Positions 17,086 to 26,522 of a stretch of DNA of 64,000 nucleotides are shown here, in pieces; the first letter of the stretch is position 1, and every line of letters begins with the position of its first letter. Source of the stretch: Bdellovibrionales bacterium RIFCSPHIGHO2_01_FULL_40_29 (GTDB taxonomy: Bacteria; Bdellovibrionota; Bdellovibrionia; Bdellovibrionales; Bdellovibrionaceae); assembly GCA_001771815.1 (NCBI GenBank), contig MEPU01000007.1:62001-126000 (forward strand). Direction: 5' to 3'. The translations under genes and the position numbers were made by a program. Under the pieces are notes generated by a model. It searched no databases and was not told the DNA's origin. It saw only the letters and a list, made by a program, of their open reading frames with translations.

Positions 17086-17333
17086 TGTTATCCTGCAAAG
17101 AGACTGTTCTCATCTTATCATCAGACAAAGAGCTCTCGTTTCGACAGAGAATTGAACTTCGTTTCCACTTATTGATGTGTAAGCACTGCGCGTCTTATTC
17201 AAAGCAAATTGGCGCCATCGTGGGTGAATTAAAACGGATGTACCGAGAGACCACGAAAATAGATGTCAGTCGAGTTGCCTATCTCGAAAATCAGATTATC
17301 GAAAAAATGAAGAAATTTAAGAGTAAAGATTAG
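17085..17333 (+). CDS. Short zinc-finger anti-sigma factor
   Basis: An 82-residue protein. It has the ZAS-type zinc-binding pattern: Cys4, then His28-x3-Cys32-x2-Cys35 in RFHLLMCKHC. Unlike many anti-sigma factors it has no transmembrane segment, so it should be a soluble, cytoplasmic regulator. It would hold the ECF factor until zinc is lost or the cysteines react with copper or oxidants. It starts at the last base of the sigma gene stop (TAATG overlap). The remainder is a basic helical tail. Confidence 0.85.
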   Translation: MLSCKETVLILSSDKELSFRQRIELRFHLLMCKHCASYSKQIGAIVGELKRMYRETTKIDVSRVAYLENQIIEKMKKFKSKD

Positions 17334-17400
17334 TTCATGTTTTTATATTCACACCAGCCGAGTAATGCAAAAAAAATTTGGTCCAGATAAATAGATTTTT

Positions 17401-17664
17401 TTATTCATTAATACTCTTTACAAGATCGTTCACAGGTACATCGAGTGACTGGGCTATTTTATAAAGAGTAATAAATGTAAGACTGAGTTGGCCGGCCTCG
17501 ATTTTTTGCCAATGCTGACGGGATCTGATCGGCAAATCTTCTCCGGTGACATCGTAAACAGATAATTTTTTCTTGTTTCGAATCTCTCGAATTCGATTTC
17601 CCAAAGCTTTTAAAAGCTTTCTGTCCTGTGCGGATACCAGTGTAGTTCCTTTTTTAAGCCCCAT
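17401..17664 (-). CDS. XRE-family HTH regulator
   Basis: An 87-residue HTH protein from the ATG at 17664 (MGLKKGTTL); an alternative start five codons upstream exists. The HTH spans residues 17-80: ALGNRIREIRNKKKLSVYDVTGE, then HWQKIEAGQLSLTFITLYKIAQ and LDVPVNDLV. It diverges from a small gene at 17786. The 120 bases between hold two copies of a TGCGTA-GATCTTATGC element, probably its operators, one next to its own start. That points to autorepression and control of the divergent gene. Confidence 0.82.
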   Translation of the reverse strand: MGLKKGTTLVSAQDRKLLKALGNRIREIRNKKKLSVYDVTGEDLPIRSRQHWQKIEAGQLSLTFITLYKIAQSLDVPVNDLVKSINE

Positions 17665-17681
17665 TTGCCTCCAAATCATGA

Positions 17682-17751
17682 TGCGTATGATCTTATGCGA
17701 TTGATTTTCTCGCTTTTTTGGGGTTTAATGTGCGTAAGATCTTATGCACAT
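17682..17751. promoter_or_regulatory. Two copies of a palindromic operator in a divergent promoter
   Basis: The right copy (17728-17751) is a 24-base palindrome with 11 of 12 pairs, ATGTGCGTAAGA followed by TCTTATGCACAT. The left copy (17682-17700) shares TGCGTA-N-GATCTTATGC with it; the GATC centres are 49 bases apart. TATTAT at 17751-17756 right after the stronger copy could be the -10 of the rightward gene. Such paired sites fit repression by the divergently encoded HTH protein. Confidence 0.6.
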
Positions 17752-17785
17752 ATTATGATTGGTCTTAACATTTGGGGATTGGTGT

Positions 17786-18028
17786 ATGATGGTAAATGAT
17801 TTGAAAAATATGAATTTAAATCTTGGAGAGTGCTTTCGTTCGGCTTTTGCTTCCGCTTCAGCCGAGAAGAGAGGGCGGTTGAATGATCTACTACAAAATG
17901 CAGCTCTAAGTATTGAGAACGTCTTCCAAAATCCTATTGGAATTCCAAATAACCTACTGATGAGTATTTCAAATGAGCTTGAGATAACCCAATCTGTCCT
18001 AGAAATCATGATAAAGTATTCGAATTGA
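17786..18028 (+). CDS. Small hypothetical protein divergent from the XRE gene
   Basis: An 80-residue, mostly helical protein from the ATG at 17786 (an ATG one codon later is equally possible). It has no signal peptide or membrane segment. A conserved-looking part reads LGECFRSAFASASAEKRGRLNDLL. No family was recognised. Support comes from the operator-like palindrome and a TATTAT box immediately upstream and from the HTH gene pointing the other way. It may be the target of that regulator. Confidence 0.5.
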   Translation: MMVNDLKNMNLNLGECFRSAFASASAEKRGRLNDLLQNAALSIENVFQNPIGIPNNLLMSISNELEITQSVLEIMIKYSN

Positions 18029-18167
18029 AATTCTCTATAGTAAACACATTGAACTACTGTCGCCAATTTTCGGCGTTTTTTCAAACAGTCTCGGTTTGAT
18101 ACAATCAAGTAAACTATATGGCATTTGATAGGTGTATGGCTTGCTAATGCTCATTTTAGAGGGATTA

Positions 18168-21100
18168 ATGAAAATACTTATTTTGGCTGTATTCAGTTTA
18201 TTTATGTCGAATGTTGTTTTTGCTGCAGTCAAATGTGAAAAACTATTTCAAATAAATGAAAAAAAAATCAATGAAGTTGTAAAAATAAGCGCAAAAGAAA
18301 CAAAACAATTTTATGAGATACTATTAAAAGACGCAAAAGATAACACACCTGACGCTTTTTTTAAAATATACCAAGATTTAATATTATCTGGATTTTTTAA
18401 GAAAAATGTTTTTTCTTTAGAGAATAAGTTTGAAATTTACAGAAGGTTTATTCATAAGAATTTTGAAAATTTTGATACTGCAATTAAATTGTATGAAAAT
18501 TTCACATTTGATAATCCACAATATGAAAGAATTAAGAATGATGAATTTCACAGGGCAGTATCAAATAAGATAAGATTCACAGGGTATAATACAGGTGCAC
18601 CACCATCTAAAGAGCTTAAAGAGTTTCAGCAAAGTCTTGTTTCTTTTTTCAGAAGACAAGGTCTTAAAAATCAGGCTCACTTTGAAGATTTTGAAAGCAG
18701 GCACTATATAGTCAAGAATATTCTAGACCATGTGCATTTCGGTTTTTTTTCGCCAATTGTAGCTGAGTTCTCAACAATTGAATTAAAAAACTTTCTTTAT
18801 ATTGTTAGAAAAGTTTCAACCGAATCAGAGTTTAGAAACATTATCAACAGTAAGGATATTCTTAAAAGATTAGAAGATAGTGATTTTTATGAAATAGATA
18901 AAGAGTATTTTTTTAAGTTAAAATATTATTCCGATATTCGTCAATTAGGCATCTTAAAAAATAAAGCAAAAAAAAGTGGCATTGATGATCAGGTTATTCA
19001 ATTTATTGAAGTTCACTTTGATAAAAAAGATCAGCTTGTTATATTTTCTACATTACCACTATTAAAGACAAAAGTGCTTCAGCAGCATTTTGTTAAAAAT
19101 TACCAACTTACCAGTAAACTCCTGTCAATAGATTATTTGGATCTTCATATTAGAAATGGATTTTATGTTTTCACTGAATTCACTTCAAATCGTTCTGAAA
19201 ATTATCAAGAAAGTTTAGATAGTTTATTTAAAATTTCTCAAAAAACAGATGAATCTAGTATTTTTGCAAATAAAATCTATGAGCATTTTTATAATCAAAA
19301 GATTGAGGGTCCATTTAATCTCAAAGAAGAAGTTTTGCGAGTTAAATCTGAAGCATTAAAATTTGATTTTAATGTATCGAAATTAAAAAACATGTCTTAT
19401 GAGGATCGACTAAAAATTATAAGTGAGCTCGTCGATTTAGAAAATAAAGGAATTGTGATCCCGGTTTCTGCTTCTGAAGCTGTTATTGTCGAAATGATTC
19501 CGTATCTTAAGGCTCTTGAACCAAAATTAGTTAAAATGATTCATTTGGAATCATTGAATAGCTTTTGGGAAATATTTTCAAGTTTTAATTGGAAAATACA
19601 GGCTCATGTTTCGTCTAATTTTAAGAAATTAAACAATATATTTGAGATGTCTCAGCAAGAAATTATTGTAAATTGGCTTTTGAATACTATTGCTGGTCGG
19701 CAAAATTTATTTCAAAAATCAGAAAATAGTATAGAGTTTCTAAAAAAACTTTATGCGGTTAATATCAATGCAAATGATTTTCAATCTATGTCTGAAATGA
19801 CTAAAAATTATTTTCTAAACCTTATTAAAAGATTATCAGATAATAGCTCTAAGCTTGAAATTTTTAAAAGAATCGATGCAGAGCTTTACTCTAAAGAAAA
19901 TATTAAGAAAACGTTGGAACTTATTCAGTTTTATTCTTTGATTGAGCTAGAATCAGATACTAAAGTCAGGATCAAATCGCAATTGGTAAAAACTAGAATT
20001 AGTCTGCACAACAGAGATGCTGAATTAGAAAAATATAGAGCGCAACTTTTGAAAGAGTTTAAAGAAATTATTTCAGACGAAAACTTTAAAATCTCAGAAA
20101 AACATATGTCAGAGCTAATTGATAAATGGGGTGATTTAGAAGTTCTATTTGTTCTTAGTAGTAGGTTGGAAAACAAAGAAGTTGATGTCTTACGAGAAAT
20201 TATTAAACAAGAACTCAGTGGTAAGTTTCATGAGTACAAGTTTTCTGGAAGGACTGCAGAAGAGAAATCCCTTTCAAAAAAGCAGATGAGTATGCTGACT
20301 CCTGCTGATCAAATAGTCTGGGAGACCCCTATAGCTAAAGTTGCTTTTCCAAAAGCAAATCAAGCTGAAATACAGCCTTTAAGAGAAAAAATTGAAATTC
20401 TTAAGAACATTTTTTTGCATGAAGTAGAACGAAGTGGGTATAAAGTTGACAATAAAATTACACAAATTAGAAATCAATGGATCAGTAGAATTATTTCGTA
20501 TAAAGGAAATCCGAATGAATTTTTTAAAGTACAGAATGTGCCTGAAATTATAGATCAGGTTAAAATACTATTTTATGCTGTAGATGAATTGATGAATTCG
20601 AAGAACGGTCAATTTGAGTATAAGCAATTGCTTTCAATTGTGAGATGGAATTTACATAATGGAGTTAAATTTCAAAACGAAGAAGTTAATGCGGCATTGT
20701 TAACTCAATTAAAAGATATTCATGAATCTATTCAAAAATTAAATAGCGATTCGAACAGATTAATTTTATCTGTTAAATCCAGTGATCCCAAGTTGTTACT
20801 TACAATTGGTGATTGCGTTAATGCAGCATCTTGTCAAAATTTTAGAGAGGGAACTGTTATTCGGACATTACCGGGCTATGTGATTGATGCCAATGTTCAA
20901 GCCTTACTAAGTTTTGAATTAAACAGCTCTACTTTTGATTCCGTTCAGGATTTTTCTAAGGTTAAGAATTGGGTCAAAAATTCAGGAGTTAAATTAAAAG
21001 TTAAGTTTGATGGAAATCTAAAAGTTGTCACATTTACATTTGAAAATGAAGTCATTACAAGCCGCCAATTGGATAAAGGATATTTAAGAAATATGATTAA

Positions 21101-21365
21101 ACTTGGAAAAATGGATAAATCAAAAAAAGCTGGAATCGCTATTGAATCCGGTTATTCTCAGACTCATCCAGACATTGAATTTATGATAAGCCAGCATATT
21201 GAAATTGTTAAAGAAATGATTGAAAAAATTTCTGGTTCTACAAAAGGCCAAATGACTGTCTATAAATCTAAAAATCCAGCAGGTCATTATTCCGACTTAG
21301 GATCGGGAATAGAAACTGATAATTACACTCTTCAGTTTAATCTTGATCATGTGAGAATGAAGTAG
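18168..21365 (+). CDS. Very large exported protein of unknown function
   Basis: A 1065-residue protein. The start at 18168 follows GAGGGATTA and gives signal peptide MKILILAVFSLFMSNVVFA, followed at once by the motif CEKLF (Cys23). The long body is almost all helical and charged (Lys, Glu, Asn, Ile), looks repeat-like without clear repeats, and uses AT-rich codons more strongly than its neighbours. The last 200 residues look like a separate, more globular domain, with GDCVNAASCQNF, LPGYVIDANVQ and FTFENEVITSRQ. It precedes the AAA+/M41 gene by 138 bases in the same direction, so the two may work together. No enzyme motif was identified. Confidence 0.75.
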   Translation: MKILILAVFSLFMSNVVFAAVKCEKLFQINEKKINEVVKISAKETKQFYEILLKDAKDNTPDAFFKIYQDLILSGFFKKNVFSLENKFEIYRRFIHKNFENFDTAIKLYENFTFDNPQYERIKNDEFHRAVSNKIRFTGYNTGAPPSKELKEFQQSLVSFFRRQGLKNQAHFEDFESRHYIVKNILDHVHFGFFSPIVAEFSTIELKNFLYIVRKVSTESEFRNIINSKDILKRLEDSDFYEIDKEYFFKLKYYSDIRQLGILKNKAKKSGIDDQVIQFIEVHFDKKDQLVIFSTLPLLKTKVLQQHFVKNYQLTSKLLSIDYLDLHIRNGFYVFTEFTSNRSENYQESLDSLFKISQKTDESSIFANKIYEHFYNQKIEGPFNLKEEVLRVKSEALKFDFNVSKLKNMSYEDRLKIISELVDLENKGIVIPVSASEAVIVEMIPYLKALEPKLVKMIHLESLNSFWEIFSSFNWKIQAHVSSNFKKLNNIFEMSQQEIIVNWLLNTIAGRQNLFQKSENSIEFLKKLYAVNINANDFQSMSEMTKNYFLNLIKRLSDNSSKLEIFKRIDAELYSKENIKKTLELIQFYSLIELESDTKVRIKSQLVKTRISLHNRDAELEKYRAQLLKEFKEIISDENFKISEKHMSELIDKWGDLEVLFVLSSRLENKEVDVLREIIKQELSGKFHEYKFSGRTAEEKSLSKKQMSMLTPADQIVWETPIAKVAFPKANQAEIQPLREKIEILKNIFLHEVERSGYKVDNKITQIRNQWISRIISYKGNPNEFFKVQNVPEIIDQVKILFYAVDELMNSKNGQFEYKQLLSIVRWNLHNGVKFQNEEVNAALLTQLKDIHESIQKLNSDSNRLILSVKSSDPKLLLTIGDCVNAASCQNFREGTVIRTLPGYVIDANVQALLSFELNSSTFDSVQDFSKVKNWVKNSGVKLKVKFDGNLKVVTFTFENEVITSRQLDKGYLRNMIKLGKMDKSKKAGIAIESGYSQTHPDIEFMISQHIEIVKEMIEKISGSTKGQMTVYKSKNPAGHYSDLGSGIETDNYTLQFNLDHVRMK

Positions 21366-21503
21366 AGGCGTGTAAAGCAAATTGACAGCTGTTTAGCGTT
21401 AATGGTTTTTTCGCACAAATGACTTCATTTGAAATCTCCAAACGAAATATAAAGTATTTGACTGGATTTAGTTTTGCTTTTCTTAGTTTCGAAGGTGGTT
21501 CCA

Positions 21504-24500
21504 ATGAGAAGTTCAATAGTTATTATTTTAATAGTCCAGCTCATGACATGCGTTTCATTGGCGCAAAAATTTAAACAGCAACTGTCTCAATCTGAATCAG
21601 GGGCTGCTATCCTGAAGTTGATGCCAAAGTTATTAACCGATCAAGCTAAAATTGAACGGGCTAAGGGAATATTAAATTTGATTACAGATAGAGAGGCCGA
21701 AGCCAATCAAGTCATTGATACTTTGGTGCGAATTAAAGGCACAAATCCTGTTCTATTAGGTGAAGCCGGAGTTGGGAAAACGGCAGTTGTTGAAAAAGTA
21801 TCGCAAATGATTGCTCTGGGAAGTGTCCCTCGAGCTAAGGTTTTCTCGAAGGAAATTTTAAATGCAGAAATTATTCAATTAGAAGCATCAAGTGTAAAAC
21901 AGTTGGGTAAAAGACCAGAGGATGCTGCGTTGGCATTAGTAAATCATTTAAAACAAATAGAAAAAGACACTGGAGTGCCAGTTATTTTATTTATTGATGA
22001 GATACACAGTCTTGATTCAGATATGTGGGATGTTTTAAAAACAGCAATGGATGCTAAAGATGGTATCCGGCTTATCGGTGCGACAACTGAGCGTGAGTTT
22101 CAGTTGAAGTTTGGAAATGAAGAAGCCATGCTACGACGATTTGCTCCAGTTGGAGTTGCCGAATTTACTGAAGAACGGTCCATTGAAATTTTATCAGGCT
22201 CATGGAAATCACAAATTGAAAAAAGATATGATGTTGAAATTTCAGATGAATTGATTAAGCAAGTGGTTAAGAATTATAAAAAAATTCTTCCTGATGTCGC
22301 ACGTCCTGATGGGCCGATAAAAGTGCTGGTGGATTTGGCAGTTCAGGCGCACCGACATACAGTTAAAAAAATTGCGACTGCTGATTTTTTTAAATTTGTA
22401 AAAGATCGAACCAAAATTCCAGCAAATCCACAAGATTTAAATGAAATCAACTCGTTCATGAAAGAAAAGGAAAGTATTCTTAAGTCGAGAATACTTGGAC
22501 AAGACCGTATGGTTGAATCGACACTTTCAGTTTATCGCAATTTACTCTTGTCGGGTGGTGATAAACCTCAAGTGATCATGTTAATGGGATCAACAGGTGT
22601 TGGTAAAACATATTTAGCTGAAAGCGTAGCGCAGGCATTATTTGGTGGTGAGCATCGATTCTTTAAAATTGATGGATCAGCCTATGCAACCAAAGTAAAT
22701 GGCTCTTCGCCATTATCCAGTTTGCTGGGGCCTAAGCCGGGTACAGTTGGATATAAAGAAACCACTGGTAGCCTTATTGAATGGATGAGTAATCCTGGTA
22801 AAGGGCGTTTCGGAGGTGTCTTGCTGATTGACGAGATTGAAAAGATGCATCCGGATACGCTTAAAGAACTTGCGATGAATTTATTTGATAAAGGAGAAGT
22901 TTCTGCGGGAAATGGGAAAAAAATAAAAGTTCCGAACCTTTTAATTATGGGAACGACAAATCATGCAGTTAATCAAGTTCTTCCTGAAGGTTATCAAAAC
23001 TGGTCTGAAGAGGAGCTTAGAAAAAGAATTGCTGACTTTGATCAAAAAGATTTGAAAAATCTATTCATTCAGCCCACTGAAGCCGATAGTGATTTTAAGT
23101 GGCCACGCGAAATCGTCAATCGAATCGGCACGTATATTTTTGCGAATCCAATTACAAATCAAGAGGCTTTTCGAATTTCTAAACTTGAATTTGCAAAAAG
23201 AATTAAAATTTATAGTGAAAGAAATAACCTCCAATTCAAAATCGAAGACGACGTTATTCAATTCTTGACCGATCAAGTTTTTAACCGAGAAGATGGTGTT
23301 CGCGATTTATCAAGATCCATTGAATCCTTTTTTAACATAGTCACAAAAAGAATAACGTCAGGTGTGATTCAAATTAAAATGGATAGACAAGGATCAAAAA
23401 ATAATTGGAGCTTTTTAGTTTCTAACGGGAAAGAACAAATTAAAATTACAGATCATCCATTTAAAAAAGCTCAAAATGCTGCATCTATAGAAGAATTAAA
23501 AGATTTAAAAACTTTAACGAATCGTGTGAATAATGAAATTTATGGTCAAGACGAAATGATTCAAAAAGTAATCAATGTTGTTCGAAACTGGAGAGTCTTG
23601 CCTTCAGGAAAGCCATTAACCATTATTGCTGTGGGATCAACGGGAACAGGTAAAACTGAAACGGCCAAAGTACTAGCAAAAGAACTTTATGGCTCAGAAG
23701 CAAAGGCTCCAATCGTTGCAATGGGTGATGTTGGACGAATTGAAAACTTGAATAAAATTTTTGGTTCAGATCCAGGTTTTGTAAAATCGAATCAAATGGG
23801 GACTTTTGAAAAAGCATTACTTCAAGTTATGAGTGGCGGATTTTTAGTTCTTGATGAAATTTCAAATGCTGGTGGTACTGATAAAAATCAGCGTCAAGAA
23901 ATTATGTTTAAATTTTATAATATCATTGAAGAAGGATTTTGGATTTCTCCGAATACGGGGCGTCGTTATGATTTATCAAAAGTTATTTTTTGGATGACGG
24001 GTAATGATATGCAAGATTACTACTATGGTGTTTCCAGTGATGATATGCGTGAGTCCATTTACAATCGAATCAAGGACGAAAATAATGTCAGATCTGAACT
24101 TCGTAAGCGTGGATTTCCCGAAGCTATTTTGGGACGTGCCCAATTGGTTGTTCATACAAAGCCCCTTTTAACTCAGCACACTCTTGGAATTTCTCAGCGG
24201 GTTGTGAATAAATCTGTTGAAAATATTAGAAAAAATTTCCCTGGAGCTGAAGTTATAATTTCTGAAGCAACAATTAAAACTGCCAATGAAGTTTTCTTTA
24301 ACCATGATCAAGGTGGACGTTCAATACGCAATAAATTCGAAAGCGAAATTCAAGGTCTTATCTCGGAATCAATTCTGTTGACAGACACGACACCGGAGAA
24401 TGCTCAGGATCGTGTATTTGAAGTGAAGATCGTAGATGGGCGTTCTAAAAAACATTATGCCATCAAAGGGTTGCAACAATATTTTCTTGTAGAAGTAGTT

Positions 24501-25247
24501 GTTAAAAATAGAAAAGGTGAAACTTTACAAAAAGTTTCCAACGATCTTGCTAGTAAAGTTGATTTAAGCAAACCGGATGCTTCTGAATTGGTTAAGGTCT
24601 CCTTTCACGAGATAGGTCATGCAATGCTTAACGATGAAAATGTTTCTGGTCAAAGACTTCGTTTTGTAACAATAAAACCAGGTTCATCTGGTGACGGTTC
24701 AAGGTATTTAGGCTACGCCGCTTACGATGATGTTAAAAAGAAGAATACAGGTCTTACTGAACTTCGCAGAAATTTAATGAGAATTGTTGCGGGACGCGTT
24801 GCTCAAGAAGTTGCAGGATTTCAACCAGATCGTGGCTGGCAGTCTGATTATAATAAAATGGTCAAACTGATCTCAAGTTTTTACGTCACTTCGGGACTTG
24901 ATCCAAAGCTTTGGGGAACAAGTTTTGACAAAGAAAATCGTCTTGTCGGAACAAGTGCTCAGCAAGAGTATTTTCATCAACTCATTATTGCTGAAATTAC
25001 GAAAGCACAAGATCAAACCCGTGAATACTTAACAGCTCATATTGGACTCTTAAGATTTTTAACTGCGCAGCTAGTAAAAAACCAAAGTCTTACCGGAGAA
25101 CAATTCCGAATCTACTTAGAAGGTTTTAAATCGGGTATGAATAGCAGACAAATTCAGAAGGGTAAGGTCGTTGTCATTGATAAAATTGTTCAAAAAAATG
25201 GAAGTTCTAAAAATTCAGTAATGAGTTGTAAAAAACTTTTTAACTAG
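21504..25247 (+). CDS. Exported triple AAA+ / FtsH-like M41 metalloprotease fusion
   Basis: A 1247-residue protein from the ATG at 21504 (GAAGGTGG upstream), with signal-like N-terminus MRSSIVIILIVQLMTCVSLA. Three AAA+ modules follow. Module 1 is ClpB-D1-like: Walker A GEAGVGKT at 86-93, Walker B FIDEIH near 165. Module 2 is ClpB-D2-like: GSTGVGKT at 362-369, LIDEIE near 443. Module 3 has GSTGTGKT at 711-718 and LDEI near 784. The C-terminal region is M41 peptidase-like: HEIGH at 1035-1039, then GRVAQEVAGF and a likely third zinc ligand Asp1115 in GWQSDYNKMV, matching the FtsH GA-x-ND region. It ends CKKLFN. Clp unfoldases normally recruit separate ClpP; here unfoldase and protease share one chain, apparently exported. 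Domain calls are firm; location and substrate are inferred. Confidence 0.9.
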   Translation: MRSSIVIILIVQLMTCVSLAQKFKQQLSQSESGAAILKLMPKLLTDQAKIERAKGILNLITDREAEANQVIDTLVRIKGTNPVLLGEAGVGKTAVVEKVSQMIALGSVPRAKVFSKEILNAEIIQLEASSVKQLGKRPEDAALALVNHLKQIEKDTGVPVILFIDEIHSLDSDMWDVLKTAMDAKDGIRLIGATTEREFQLKFGNEEAMLRRFAPVGVAEFTEERSIEILSGSWKSQIEKRYDVEISDELIKQVVKNYKKILPDVARPDGPIKVLVDLAVQAHRHTVKKIATADFFKFVKDRTKIPANPQDLNEINSFMKEKESILKSRILGQDRMVESTLSVYRNLLLSGGDKPQVIMLMGSTGVGKTYLAESVAQALFGGEHRFFKIDGSAYATKVNGSSPLSSLLGPKPGTVGYKETTGSLIEWMSNPGKGRFGGVLLIDEIEKMHPDTLKELAMNLFDKGEVSAGNGKKIKVPNLLIMGTTNHAVNQVLPEGYQNWSEEELRKRIADFDQKDLKNLFIQPTEADSDFKWPREIVNRIGTYIFANPITNQEAFRISKLEFAKRIKIYSERNNLQFKIEDDVIQFLTDQVFNREDGVRDLSRSIESFFNIVTKRITSGVIQIKMDRQGSKNNWSFLVSNGKEQIKITDHPFKKAQNAASIEELKDLKTLTNRVNNEIYGQDEMIQKVINVVRNWRVLPSGKPLTIIAVGSTGTGKTETAKVLAKELYGSEAKAPIVAMGDVGRIENLNKIFGSDPGFVKSNQMGTFEKALLQVMSGGFLVLDEISNAGGTDKNQRQEIMFKFYNIIEEGFWISPNTGRRYDLSKVIFWMTGNDMQDYYYGVSSDDMRESIYNRIKDENNVRSELRKRGFPEAILGRAQLVVHTKPLLTQHTLGISQRVVNKSVENIRKNFPGAEVIISEATIKTANEVFFNHDQGGRSIRNKFESEIQGLISESILLTDTTPENAQDRVFEVKIVDGRSKKHYAIKGLQQYFLVEVVVKNRKGETLQKVSNDLASKVDLSKPDASELVKVSFHEIGHAMLNDENVSGQRLRFVTIKPGSSGDGSRYLGYAAYDDVKKKNTGLTELRRNLMRIVAGRVAQEVAGFQPDRGWQSDYNKMVKLISSFYVTSGLDPKLWGTSFDKENRLVGTSAQQEYFHQLIIAEITKAQDQTREYLTAHIGLLRFLTAQLVKNQSLTGEQFRIYLEGFKSGMNSRQIQKGKVVVIDKIVQKNGSSKNSVMSCKKLFN

Positions 25248-25322
25248 GGTTTAAAATGATAAAAATTTTAAATATTTAAAAATTCTTGTCACAAATCAAG
25301 TGCATCTGTCGTAGTAAGGGAC

Positions 25323-26522
25323 GTGAAGCTTTTTACGGCCTTCTGTATCATTATGGGACTCGCTTTTTCGAGCAATTCTTCTGCCGAAGAACTGCTGACT
25401 TATGAGCACTTTCTTAAGATGGTTTTCGAGAAAAATCTTGATCTCAAAATAGAGTCAGCCAAGCTGGACGCGGCAGAATCCCAGACCAAAAAACTAAATA
25501 TTCCACCACCGATGATTGGCTACATGAGAATGACTGATGAAAGCGGAAGCGCGAATGGATTTGAGGTTTCTCAAATGATTCCATTTCCGTCAAAAGTTTC
25601 AGCGGGTCGAGCTTCAAGAAAATTTGAAGCAGACTCGCAAAAAGAAGTGATTGTGGGCATGGAATCTGAAATTCATGCAAAAGCGCGATTGATTTATTTT
25701 TCTATTTGGCAAGGACAGGCCAAGATTGATGCATTAAAGGAAAAAAAAGATGTCATCAAATCTCATCTTCAGCTGGCACGGGCCGGGGCGAGGTCGGATA
25801 GTTTCTTGAAAATTCACTTGCTGAAGACTGAGTCGGATTTGGATCTTTTGGAAAATGATATGATGTCAGCCGAGCAAGATCTGCTCGAGAGGCAAATCCG
25901 AGCCGCCAAGTTTGCAAATATTGATCCCATCGATTTTCATCCAAAGGCGGAGGACCCCGGTCTTATTCAGCTTCCGACTCAAAAAAGCCTTTCAGCTCCT
26001 GCACAAATTGAATCCACAAAATTAATTTTAGAAAGTTTTAAAGCCCGCGAACAAGAAGAGCGCTCGTCTTGGTTTCCAGACTTGTATCTTCGCTATCAAG
26101 AGATTGGTAAAACAGAAATGATGCCTAAAATTTCTGAAATCATGATTGGAGTGAGTCTTCCATTCTTGTTTCCATGGGATGCTTCGGCCAGTGCTGACCA
26201 AGCAACGGCGCAGAGGCTTCAAGCAGAGTATATTCTTGAACAAGAAAAACGTCGCGTTGATTCAGAAAAAGAAACTTTAGTGGCTCGAGCTACTTTTTTA
26301 AGAAAGCAACTCGATAATTTGAATCACAATTTGCTTCCGCGGGCCGAGAGACGTATGAAACTTGTTCGCAATTTAGCGCCGCGAGATTTAGAATCACTTC
26401 AGGATCATCGTGAGGCAATGGAGGCTTTTCCTGATCTGAAAATCAAAGTTCTTGATGTTCGTTTTCAATATGAGGAAGCTATTTCAGAACTTCTTAAATT
26501 TTCAAGGAGTCGCTCACAATGA
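25323..26522 (+). CDS. TolC-family outer membrane efflux protein (CusC/CzcC-like)
   Basis: A 399-residue outer membrane factor. It uses a GTG start at 25323 with AAGGG close upstream and has signal peptide MKLFTAFCIIMGLAFSSNSSA. Two TolC-type helical repeats are visible: FLKMVFEKNLDLKIESAKLDAAE with IPPPMIGYMRM, and later LILESFKAREQEERSSWFPDLYLRYQE with a membrane strand IGVSLPFLFPWD. It would form the exit duct of the efflux pump encoded downstream. The next gene overlaps its stop (ATGA). The metal is probably copper, silver or another divalent ion, judged by the neighbours. Confidence 0.87.
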   Translation: MKLFTAFCIIMGLAFSSNSSAEELLTYEHFLKMVFEKNLDLKIESAKLDAAESQTKKLNIPPPMIGYMRMTDESGSANGFEVSQMIPFPSKVSAGRASRKFEADSQKEVIVGMESEIHAKARLIYFSIWQGQAKIDALKEKKDVIKSHLQLARAGARSDSFLKIHLLKTESDLDLLENDMMSAEQDLLERQIRAAKFANIDPIDFHPKAEDPGLIQLPTQKSLSAPAQIESTKLILESFKAREQEERSSWFPDLYLRYQEIGKTEMMPKISEIMIGVSLPFLFPWDASASADQATAQRLQAEYILEQEKRRVDSEKETLVARATFLRKQLDNLNHNLLPRAERRMKLVRNLAPRDLESLQDHREAMEAFPDLKIKVLDVRFQYEEAISELLKFSRSRSQ

